This document shows, in pieces, positions 55,877 to 64,000 of a stretch of 64,000 nucleotides of DNA. The stretch spans positions 1 through 64,000 of the forward strand of contig NZ_VMBP01000004.1 in NCBI RefSeq assembly GCF_007559435.1. The letters are read 5' to 3'. Position 1 is the first letter of the stretch. Each line of letters begins with the position of its first letter. A program made the position numbers and the translations under genes. The notes beneath the pieces are model-generated. The model saw only the letters and a list, made by a program, of their open reading frames with translations. It was not told where the DNA came from and did no database searches. The DNA comes from Ancylobacter moscoviensis (GTDB lineage Bacteria; Pseudomonadota; Alphaproteobacteria; Rhizobiales; Xanthobacteraceae).

Positions 55877-57613
55877 ATGCTGAAGGCCTTCTTCTCCTAC
55901 TATCGGCCGCACAAGCGTCTGTTCCTGATCGACTTCGGCTGCGCCGTGCTTTCCGGGCTGCTGGAACTCGGCTTCCCCATGGCGATGAAGGCCTTCGTCG
56001 ACCTGCTGCTGCCGCAGGCCGACATCCAGCTCATCCTGCTCGCGGCCGTCGGGTTGCTCGCCGTCTACGCGCTCAACAGCGGGCTGATGGCGGTCGTCAC
56101 CTATTGGGGCCATGTGCTCGGCATCAACATCGAAACCGAGATGCGCGAGCGGGCCTTCGAGCACCTGCAGAAGCTCTCCTTCCGCTTCTACGACAACTAC
56201 AAGACTGGCCACCTCGTCGCCCGCGTCACCAAGGACCTTGAGGAGATCGGCGAGATCGCCCATCACGGGCCGGAAGACCTGTTCATCGCGGTGATGACCT
56301 TCGTCGGCGCCTTCCTGCTGATGCTGTGGGTGCACCCGCCGCTGGCGCTCCTCACCGCGCTCATCGTCCCCTTCACCGCGCTGATCGTCGCCCGCTACGG
56401 GGGACGCATGACGCGGAACTGGCAGGCACAGTTCGGCCGTGTCGGCGCCTTCAACGTGCGGCTGGAGGAGAACATCGGCGGCATCCGCGTGGTGCAGGCC
56501 TTTGGCAACGAGGATTACGAGCGCCGTCTCTTCGCCGGCGACAACGCCCGCTACCGCGACACCAAGCTCGACGCCTACCGCATCATGGCGGCGAGCCAGG
56601 CGCTGAACTACATGGCGATGCGCCTCGTGCAACTCGCGGTCATGCTCGCAGGCGCCTGGTTCGTCGTGCAGGGCACGCTGTCGATCGGCGGCTTCGTCGG
56701 CTTCCTGCTGCTGGTCTCGGTGTTCTACCGGCCCCTCGACAAGATCGCGGCGGTGATCGAGACCTACCCGAAGGGCATCGCCGGCTTCCGCCGCTATCAG
56801 GAATTGCTCGGCACCGAGCCGGATATCGCGGACCGGCCGGGCGCGCAGGCGGTGGGCCATCTGAAGGGTGACATCGGCTTCGAGGACGTGCGCTTCGGCT
56901 ATACGCCGGACCGGCCGATCCTGACCGGCATCGACCTGCCCATCCACGCGGGCGAGACGGTCGCCTTCGTCGGTCCCTCCGGGGCCGGCAAGACGACGCT
57001 GCTGTCGCTGCTGCCGCGCTTCTACGAGATCGATGGCGGACGCATCACCGTCGACGGCATCGACATTCGTGACATGACGCTCGCCTCGCTGCGTCGGAAC
57101 ATCGGCATCGTCCAGCAGGACGTGTTCCTGTTCGGCGGCACCATCCGCGAGAACATCGCCTATGGCCGGCTCGATGCCTCCGAGGAGGACATCCTCGCCG
57201 CCGCCCGCCGCGCCCGGCTCGACACGCTGATCGCCGAGCTGCCGGAAGGGCTGGACACGCTGATCGGCGAGCGTGGGGTGAAGCTGTCCGGCGGGCAGAA
57301 GCAGCGTCTCGCCATCTCCCGCATCTTCCTCAAGGACCCGCCGATTCTGATCCTCGACGAGGCGACCTCGGCGCTGGACACCCATACCGAACGGGAGATC
57401 CAGCGCTCGCTCGACGAACTGGCGCGCGGGCGCACCACGCTGGTCATCGCCCACCGCCTCGCCACCGTGCTCGACGCCGATCGCATCGTCGTCGTCACGC
57501 CCGACGGTATCGCCGAGCAGGGGACGCATGAGGAACTGCTGGCCCGCGGCGGGCTCTACCGGCGCCTCTACCAGGCCCAGTTCGGCGAAGGGCCGGCGCT
57601 GGTCGGCGGCTGA
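55877..57613 (+). CDS. ABC exporter half-transporter with fused ATPase
   Basis: 578 aa from ATG 55877 (GGGAG 8 nt upstream). Six-helix type I ABC exporter domain (about 10-310) and ATPase domain (about 340-575), with Walker A GPSGAGKT (from 366), signature KLSGGQKQR, and Walker B ILILDEATSALD; it works as a homodimer. It follows the reductase gene by 49 nt, so a role in exporting a siderophore or its iron-free product is plausible but unproven. A general lipid or drug exporter cannot be excluded. Confidence 0.86.
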   Translation: MLKAFFSYYRPHKRLFLIDFGCAVLSGLLELGFPMAMKAFVDLLLPQADIQLILLAAVGLLAVYALNSGLMAVVTYWGHVLGINIETEMRERAFEHLQKLSFRFYDNYKTGHLVARVTKDLEEIGEIAHHGPEDLFIAVMTFVGAFLLMLWVHPPLALLTALIVPFTALIVARYGGRMTRNWQAQFGRVGAFNVRLEENIGGIRVVQAFGNEDYERRLFAGDNARYRDTKLDAYRIMAASQALNYMAMRLVQLAVMLAGAWFVVQGTLSIGGFVGFLLLVSVFYRPLDKIAAVIETYPKGIAGFRRYQELLGTEPDIADRPGAQAVGHLKGDIGFEDVRFGYTPDRPILTGIDLPIHAGETVAFVGPSGAGKTTLLSLLPRFYEIDGGRITVDGIDIRDMTLASLRRNIGIVQQDVFLFGGTIRENIAYGRLDASEEDILAAARRARLDTLIAELPEGLDTLIGERGVKLSGGQKQRLAISRIFLKDPPILILDEATSALDTHTEREIQRSLDELARGRTTLVIAHRLATVLDADRIVVVTPDGIAEQGTHEELLARGGLYRRLYQAQFGEGPALVGG

Positions 57614-57615
57614 GC

Positions 57616-57641
57616 CGGAGCCGCCGGGAAGGGCGGCTCCG
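57616..57641. terminator. Hairpin between convergent ABC exporter and dehydratase genes
   Basis: A perfect 10-bp stem CGGAGCCGCC/GGCGGCTCCG (57616-57625 with 57632-57641) and a 6-nt loop occupy the 36-nt gap between the convergent genes. There is no T run on either side. It probably limits read-through in both directions. Confidence 0.55.
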
Positions 57642-57649
57642 CAGCGCGC

Positions 57650-58819
57650 TCACGCGGTGGCTGTCGCGCCGCTGTCGAAGACCTTGAAGGGCGCAATGGC
57701 CTTGTGATCGATGATCGCCCCGAGGCCCGGCGCGGAAGAGACGCCGGCCACGCCGCCGCGTATCTCGCGCTCGAGCGGGTTCTCCAGCACCTGCACATAG
57801 GAGTTCGAATCCGAGAAATACGGATAGATCTCGAGATTCATCGCATTGGGGATCACGGCGCAGAGCGCGAGCGAGGCGGCCGAGCACAGCGAACTGGCGC
57901 AATTGTGCGGCGACACGCGGGCGTTGTAAGTCTCCGCCATGCCGGCGATCTGCACCGCCTCCAGCAGGCCGCCGCAATTGGCGATGTCGGGCATGACGAT
58001 AGAAACCGCGCCGGTGTCGAGCACGTTGCGGAAGCCCGCGCGCCCGTAGACCCGCTCCCCAACCGCGATCGGGATGGCGGTTCGCGCCGCCGTTCGGGCG
58101 AGGCCCGCCAGATTGAAGGGGTCGACCGGCTCCTCGATCCAGCGGATATCGAGATCGCGACACACGTCGAGGAAGCGGACGAGCTGATCGTCGCAGACCC
58201 CGCCCGACAGGTCCAGCATGATCTCGATCTCGGGGCCGACCTCGGCGCGCAGCGCCTTCACCCTTTCCACCGCTCGGTGGAACCGGCTGTCGTCGACCAT
58301 GCGGGCCGACACGTGGCGGAAGGTTCCGTCCGGCAGCTCGTGCGCGAAGGGGTAGCACTTCAGCGCGCGGTAGCCGTCCTTGAGTGGTCGGGCGGCGGCG
58401 CGCGCCCACTTCGCCACGTCGTCATATTCGTGGTTCCAGCCATTGGCGTAGACCTTCACCTCACTGCGCACCGGGCCGCCAAGCAGTTCGTGGACGGGCA
58501 CGCCCAGGGCCTTGCCCTTGATGTCCCAGAGCGCGAGCTCGATGGCGCTGATCGCCGCGAAGGTGATCGCGCCGCCGCCCTTGGCCCAGAAGGAATGGTC
58601 GTAGAGATCCTGCCAGATGGCCCGGACGTGCGAGGGATCGCGGCCGGCGAGATGCGGGGCCATGTCCTCCAGCATGCCGGCGACTGCCGCCGCACCATAG
58701 CCATAGGCGACGCCCGCCTCGCCGAAGCCGGTGATGCCTTCGTCGGTGCTGATTTCGACGAGAACGGGACGCAGGCCGCCGCCCTCCACGCGATAGATCG
58801 CGACATGGGTGATCTTCAT
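57650..58819 (-). CDS. Enolase-superfamily dehydratase (mandelate racemase group)
   Basis: 389 aa. The capping domain (1-125) precedes the barrel, with Mg2+ ligands Asp203 (MLDLSGG), Glu229 (WIEEPV) and Glu255 (AVGERVYG), acid/base Lys154 (LKCYPF), Asp278 and His305 (SPHN). The Asp-Glu-Glu metal triad with a Lys and His/Asp dyad suits a sugar-acid dehydratase or racemase. The exact substrate is unknown. Last gene of the opine-like operon, 52 nt after ridA. Confidence 0.85.
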   Translation of the reverse strand: MKITHVAIYRVEGGGLRPVLVEISTDEGITGFGEAGVAYGYGAAAVAGMLEDMAPHLAGRDPSHVRAIWQDLYDHSFWAKGGGAITFAAISAIELALWDIKGKALGVPVHELLGGPVRSEVKVYANGWNHEYDDVAKWARAAARPLKDGYRALKCYPFAHELPDGTFRHVSARMVDDSRFHRAVERVKALRAEVGPEIEIMLDLSGGVCDDQLVRFLDVCRDLDIRWIEEPVDPFNLAGLARTAARTAIPIAVGERVYGRAGFRNVLDTGAVSIVMPDIANCGGLLEAVQIAGMAETYNARVSPHNCASSLCSAASLALCAVIPNAMNLEIYPYFSDSNSYVQVLENPLEREIRGGVAGVSSAPGLGAIIDHKAIAPFKVFDSGATATA

Positions 58820-58871
58820 GAAAGACGCCTTGCGGGTAAGAGGAACGGCGGCGGGTGAGTGCCGAAGGGGG

Positions 58872-59216
58872 TTATTTGTGCGCCGTCACCACGATCTCGA
58901 TCAGCGTGTCGCCTCCGAGATCGGCGACGCCTACGGTCGCCCGTGCCGGCAGGTTTTCAGGCGCCACCCACGCTTTCCAGACAGCGTCCATCTCCGGCTT
59001 GCGGTTGAGGTCGGTCAGGAAGATCGTCGCCGAAAGCAGCTTGGTCTTGTCCGTGCCGGCTTCCGCCAGATAGGTGTCGAGCTTCGCCAGGATCTCGCGG
59101 GTCTGCCCGGCCATGTCGAGACTCTCGTCGTCGCAGGTCGTGCCGCCGACGAACACCATGCCGTTATGCTCGACGACGCGGTGCATGATGGGAGTGCGAA
59201 GCTGTCTCGTCGCCAT
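58872..59216 (-). CDS. RidA-family 2-iminoacid/enamine deaminase
   Basis: 114 aa. YjgF/RidA fold with the conserved carboxylate-binding Arg92 (LPARATVGV) and Glu107 (LIEIVV). RidA hydrolyses reactive imines such as those made by amino-acid or opine oxidases, which explains its place right after the oxidase subunit (30 nt). The sequence differs from the housekeeping RidA pattern, so it may be a pathway-specific Rid subfamily. Confidence 0.9.
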   Translation of the reverse strand: MATRQLRTPIMHRVVEHNGMVFVGGTTCDDESLDMAGQTREILAKLDTYLAEAGTDKTKLLSATIFLTDLNRKPEMDAVWKAWVAPENLPARATVGVADLGGDTLIEIVVTAHK

Positions 59217-59246
59217 TGTCTTCTCCTTGTCAGATGGATCGGGAAT

Positions 59247-60734
59247 TCAGTGGTCGCCGTCCGCCGTCCGCCCGGTGACCGCGATGAGGGCCTCCGGCGT
59301 CTGCGGCATTGCGGCCAGCTCGGAGAGCCGCAGCGGCTTCACCGGCGGGCGCAGTCGATAGACGCCGATCTCGGCCGGACTCACGCTGCGCTCGGCCGCC
59401 ATGATCTCGGAGACCGTGAGCGCACACATGCGCCCTTGGCATGGTCCCATGCCGCAGCGCAGGAAGGTTTTGAGCTGGTTGGGGCCGGGCACGCCGAGCG
59501 CGACGGCCTCGCGCACCTGGCCCGCCGTTACCTCCTCGCAGCGGCAGACGATGGTTTCGTCGTCCTGCGGCGCGCGGAACGGCTCGGCGGGCAGGTAGAG
59601 GTTGTCGAGGAAGGCTCGCCCGCGGGCGAGCCGCCGCCTCTGCGTCACCAGCGCGGCCAGGTCGTCGCCTGCCTCGGGCGCGAGGCCGAGGTCGCGCAAC
59701 GCGGCCCGCGCGGCAATGCGGCCGGAGACCTCCGCATGTTCGGCGCCGCCGATGCCGGCGCCGTCCCCAACGACGAACACGCCCGGCAGCGAGCTGCGTC
59801 CCTCGCCGTCGGTCGTCGGTTGGAAGGCCCGCTGCGTCTCGTTCCATTCGATGGCGCAGCCGGCGGCGCTGGCAAGGTTGATGTTCGGCACCACGCCTTG
59901 GTGCAGCAGCACGCAGTCGGCGGCGAGGGTGCGCTCCCGGCCGCCCCTGCAATAAGTGACCGCCTCGGCGCTTCCCTGCCCGGTGATGCGCAGCGCCGTG
60001 ACGCCGGATACCACCTTCAGCGAGCGGCGAACCTTCCACAGCAGGCCGAGGCCCTTGGAGAGGTAGGGCGACCGCAGGAAGCCGGGCAGATGGCGGAGCG
60101 CCGGAAGGCGCCGTTCCCGGTCGCTCGTGTCGAGCAGTTCCACGATCCGCGTGCCGGCGTCGAGAAGCTGGGCGGCCAGCAGGTAGATCAGCGGTCCGCA
60201 GCCGGCGAGAACCACGCGTCCTGTCGGGACGATGCCCGCCGATTTGAGCGCGATCTGCGCCGCGCCCGCGGTCATCACGCCCGGCAAGGTCCAGCCCGGC
60301 ACGGGCATCGGGCGTTCCATGGCACCGGTCGCCAGCAGCACCGCGCGCGCGTCGATCCGGCGGGCGGCACCACCCAGCGAGACGCCGATCCGGGCGAGGC
60401 CGGTCGCTTTCTCATCCCTGTCCTGTGGCGCCGGATCGAGGCTCCAGGCGGTCGCGGTGGGAGCGTAGTCGAGGGTGGCGGCGAGGAAGGAATCGGCAAG
60501 CGCCTTACCCTTCCAGTAGTCGCGTCCGAGGAACGGCAGCTCCTGCGGGTCGTTGCGCGTGATAGCGCGATAGATTTGTCCACCGGGCGTGCCGTTCTCG
60601 TCGAGCAGCAGCACGCGGGCTCCGGCCTCGGCGGCCTCGGTCGCGGCGGCGAGGCCCGCCGGGCCGGCGCCGATCACCGCGAGGTCGTACGCCTCGTCGA
60701 GCTGTTCGACATGGGAGAGAAGCCGCGCGCTCAT
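59247..60734 (-). CDS. Opine-oxidase-like FAD/[2Fe-2S] subunit (OoxA/HcnB type)
   Basis: 495 aa from ATG 60734. N-terminal FAD motif VIGAGPAGLAAATEA, an NAD(P)-type middle domain (LAGCGPLIYLLAAQL), and a C-terminal BFD-like [2Fe-2S] site with Cys397/Cys399 (VCRCEE) and Cys427/Cys432 (RCGMGPC). This matches the A subunit of opine oxidases and cyanide synthase HcnB. It forms a complex with the neighbouring 2Fe-2S protein and DadA-like oxidase. The start overlaps the 2Fe-2S gene (ATGA). Confidence 0.9.
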   Translation of the reverse strand: MSARLLSHVEQLDEAYDLAVIGAGPAGLAAATEAAEAGARVLLLDENGTPGGQIYRAITRNDPQELPFLGRDYWKGKALADSFLAATLDYAPTATAWSLDPAPQDRDEKATGLARIGVSLGGAARRIDARAVLLATGAMERPMPVPGWTLPGVMTAGAAQIALKSAGIVPTGRVVLAGCGPLIYLLAAQLLDAGTRIVELLDTSDRERRLPALRHLPGFLRSPYLSKGLGLLWKVRRSLKVVSGVTALRITGQGSAEAVTYCRGGRERTLAADCVLLHQGVVPNINLASAAGCAIEWNETQRAFQPTTDGEGRSSLPGVFVVGDGAGIGGAEHAEVSGRIAARAALRDLGLAPEAGDDLAALVTQRRRLARGRAFLDNLYLPAEPFRAPQDDETIVCRCEEVTAGQVREAVALGVPGPNQLKTFLRCGMGPCQGRMCALTVSEIMAAERSVSPAEIGVYRLRPPVKPLRLSELAAMPQTPEALIAVTGRTADGDH

Positions 60735-61042
60735 GCGGCGCTCTCCGCAGCGATGGCAGGGGCGCCGTCCTGGCTCTCGACAACCATGCCGTCGCGCACC
60801 TCGATCAGGCAGCTCTGGCGGTTGTGTACGCCGTCCACCGTGACCAGGCAGTCGAAGCAGACTCCCATCAGGCAATAGGGCGCGCGGGGTTCGCCGCCGA
60901 CCACGCTGGTGCGGAAGGCGCTGACGCCGGCGGCCAGAAGCGCCGTCGCGAGGCTCTGCCCCGGCGCGGCGCGCAGGGCGCGACCGTCGAAGGAAAAGGT
61001 CACGGTATCGGAGGGGGAGGGCTCACGCAGCCTGCGGAACAT
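60731..61042 (-). CDS. Small [2Fe-2S] subunit of the opine-type oxidase
   Basis: 103 aa from ATG 61042. Ferredoxin-like fold with Cys57, Cys62, Cys65 and Cys78 (CLMGVCFDC ... SC), a CX4CX2CX12C cluster. It corresponds to HcnA-like small subunits that relay electrons between the two flavoprotein subunits. Overlaps both the gene before it by 20 nt and the gene after it. Confidence 0.9.
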   Translation of the reverse strand: MFRRLREPSPSDTVTFSFDGRALRAAPGQSLATALLAAGVSAFRTSVVGGEPRAPYCLMGVCFDCLVTVDGVHNRQSCLIEVRDGMVVESQDGAPAIAAESAA

Positions 61043-62147
61043 GGAACCTCCGCGAATCGAAAGGGGAGAGCTCGGTTGACAGCGCACCGGCAGCGATCTG
61101 CGGCGCAACGACGAGCGCGTGGTTAGCCGCCAGTGTCACGCCGGAGTGGCAGAGTGTCAGGAAGGCGCCGGGATGGGTTGCCGACTGCTCGTAGATGGGC
61201 AGGCCGTCCATCGACTTGATGCGGAAGCCCGACCAGCTTCGCACCACATTCAGGTTGGTGAGGGCCGGAAAGACGCGTAGGGCGCGGTTGGCGAGAACGG
61301 CGCTGATGTCCTGATTGGTAGCGATGGAAGCCGTATCGGTCTCCTCGCTGTCGCCGATCATGACGCCGCCTTCGTCGGTCTGGCGGATCGTGGCGGAGGT
61401 ATAGGGGAAGAAGGGAGCACATCGCTCCGTGACGATGATCTGCCCCTTGCTGCGCTTGAGCGGCGCGCTGAGCCCGACCATGGGCGCCAGATACGCGTTG
61501 CCGACGCCGGCGGCGAGCACGACACGCCGGGCGAACACCTCGCCCCAGTTTCCATGCAGTCGGAAACCCCCGGCCTGCGGCTCTATCCGCGTCACCGTGC
61601 TGTGGGAGCGGTAGGATGCGCCGGCGGCCTGCAGTGCCGCGTGCAGGGCACGGAAGAGGCGCAGCGCGTTCACGTCGCCATCGGCTTTCGAATAGACGGA
61701 GCCCACGACCTCGGCTCCGACCGATGGCACGCGATCGCGCGTCTCGCCGGGGCCGAGCACCTCATAAGGCTCGGCTTTACCGGCTGTCTCGCGTGCGATG
61801 GTCTCCATCTCCGCACGCATCGCGTCGAGTTCGCCGCGTGACAGGGCAAAGCTGAACGCGCCGCGCTGGCGCAGGCCGATATCGATCCCGGTCTGCGTGC
61901 GCAGCGCCACGGCGAACTCCGGCCATCTCCCGGCCGAAGCGCTGGACCAGAGAGCGTAGTGCGCCGCGCCACGTCCCTTCCCCTGTACCCAGACCAGCGC
62001 GAAATTGGCGCGCGATGCCCGCAGGTCGAGATCCTCGCCGTCGAGCACCAGCGGGCGCAGGCCGCAGCGCGTCAGCCCCCAGGCGATCGACGCGCCGACC
62101 AGCCCGCCGCCGATGACGGCGATATCCCATGCGTCGGTATTGGCCAT
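61023..62147 (-). CDS. DadA-like FAD-dependent amine/opine oxidase subunit
   Basis: 374 aa from ATG 62147; an ATG at 62162 is possible. D-amino-acid-oxidase family with the FAD motif VIGGGLVGASIAWGL (about 10-24) and the C-terminal GVTLAANHALVVAPQIAAG. Together with the two preceding [2Fe-2S]/FAD subunits it resembles OoxB, HcnC and related heterotrimeric dehydrogenases that split N-substituted amino acids into an amine and keto acid. The real substrate is unknown. Confidence 0.88.
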   Translation of the reverse strand: MANTDAWDIAVIGGGLVGASIAWGLTRCGLRPLVLDGEDLDLRASRANFALVWVQGKGRGAAHYALWSSASAGRWPEFAVALRTQTGIDIGLRQRGAFSFALSRGELDAMRAEMETIARETAGKAEPYEVLGPGETRDRVPSVGAEVVGSVYSKADGDVNALRLFRALHAALQAAGASYRSHSTVTRIEPQAGGFRLHGNWGEVFARRVVLAAGVGNAYLAPMVGLSAPLKRSKGQIIVTERCAPFFPYTSATIRQTDEGGVMIGDSEETDTASIATNQDISAVLANRALRVFPALTNLNVVRSWSGFRIKSMDGLPIYEQSATHPGAFLTLCHSGVTLAANHALVVAPQIAAGALSTELSPFDSRRFHVPQAA

Positions 62148-62209
62148 GAATCGTTCCGTCATGCCCTTGAGGCCGGTGCGGCCGGATAGGTCGCACCGGA
62201 TCGCCAAGT

Positions 62210-63885
<1,676 letters not shown>

Positions 63886-63893
<8 letters not shown>

Positions 63894-64000
63894 GCCGGGG
63901 TGCCTCGGTTTCGGGGCTCTGCGCCGGAGCGGGAGCCGCCCGCTTCTCCGGTGAGAGCGCGGTCTGGAGCGCGGCACAGAGCCGGGCGATGAGGAAGTTG
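63886..64000 (-). CDS. Amino-acid/opine ABC importer permease, C-terminal fragment
   Basis: Only the last 37 codons are inside the window, read on the minus strand from base 63999 and ending at TGA (63888-63886). The visible part [12 protein letters not shown] and an Ala/Pro-rich tail fit the cytosolic end of an OccM/HisM-type permease. The rest of the gene, and probably a second permease, lie beyond the edge. Confidence 0.75.

Overview
The window is 64 kb of high-GC DNA whose gene content and order point to an alphaproteobacterium of the order Hyphomicrobiales (Rhizobiales), probably close to Xanthobacteraceae such as Ancylobacter, Starkeya or Xanthobacter. The evidence is the S10-spc-alpha ribosomal order ending in rplQ-degP-rarA-crcB-rluC, a short-LID Adk, a zinc-free S14, and cobalamin riboswitches on both metE and a class I ribonucleotide reductase. 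The family-level placement is inference. No insertion sequence, phage gene or CRISPR array was seen.

Region 1 (1-14435) is housekeeping. It runs from the 3' end of tuf and its terminator through S10-spc-alpha (rpsJ to secY-adk, then rpsM-rpsK-rpoA-rplQ). A sigma70-type promoter precedes rpsM, a terminator-like hairpin separates rpsM from rpsK, and a strong terminator follows rplQ. Region 2 (14.5-20.9 kb) holds a DegP-type protease, rarA, crcB, an RluA-family pseudouridine synthase, a secreted polysaccharide deacetylase, tRNA-Leu(GAG) and lipB. Region 3 (20.8-25 kb, minus strand) is a signalling block: a response-regulator/EAL phosphodiesterase, an NCS2 permease whose C-terminus looks like a degenerate RsbW kinase fold, a STAS anti-anti-sigma protein and an RsbW-like kinase. 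Region 4 (25-28.1 kb) has a small unknown gene, a GlsB-type membrane protein, and a LysR regulator divergent from a zinc alcohol dehydrogenase.

Region 5 (28.2-42.6 kb) is a metal/cofactor block. sitABCD (Mn/Fe uptake) faces away from a cobalamin riboswitch that leads nrdA-nrdB. NrdB carries the class Ic signature: Glu for the first metal ligand Asp, and Phe for the radical Tyr. It is therefore predicted to use a Mn/Fe cofactor. Next come a COG0523 metallochaperone with a Zur-like palindrome, then metE and a double hot-dog thioesterase coupled to it, led by a second cobalamin riboswitch. The two riboswitches share a 19-nt downstream element. The simple reading is that when B12 is scarce, the B12-independent enzymes (class I NrdAB, MetE) are switched on. 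A type II NADH dehydrogenase follows.

Region 6 (42.6-57.6 kb) is two siderophore-uptake loci, each with an AraC regulator and a TonB receptor. One has an RhtX/AmpG-like MFS permease and an unknown small protein. The other has an Fhu-type ABC importer (C, D, fused B), a DUF2218-SIP ferric-siderophore reductase and an ABC exporter. No siderophore biosynthesis genes are present here. Region 7 (57.6 kb to the end, minus strand) is one operon-like run resembling opine catabolism: a polar amino-acid/opine ABC importer (one permease cut by the window edge), a three-part oxidase (DadA-like flavoprotein, 2Fe-2S protein, FAD/BFD subunit), a RidA deaminase and an enolase-superfamily dehydratase.
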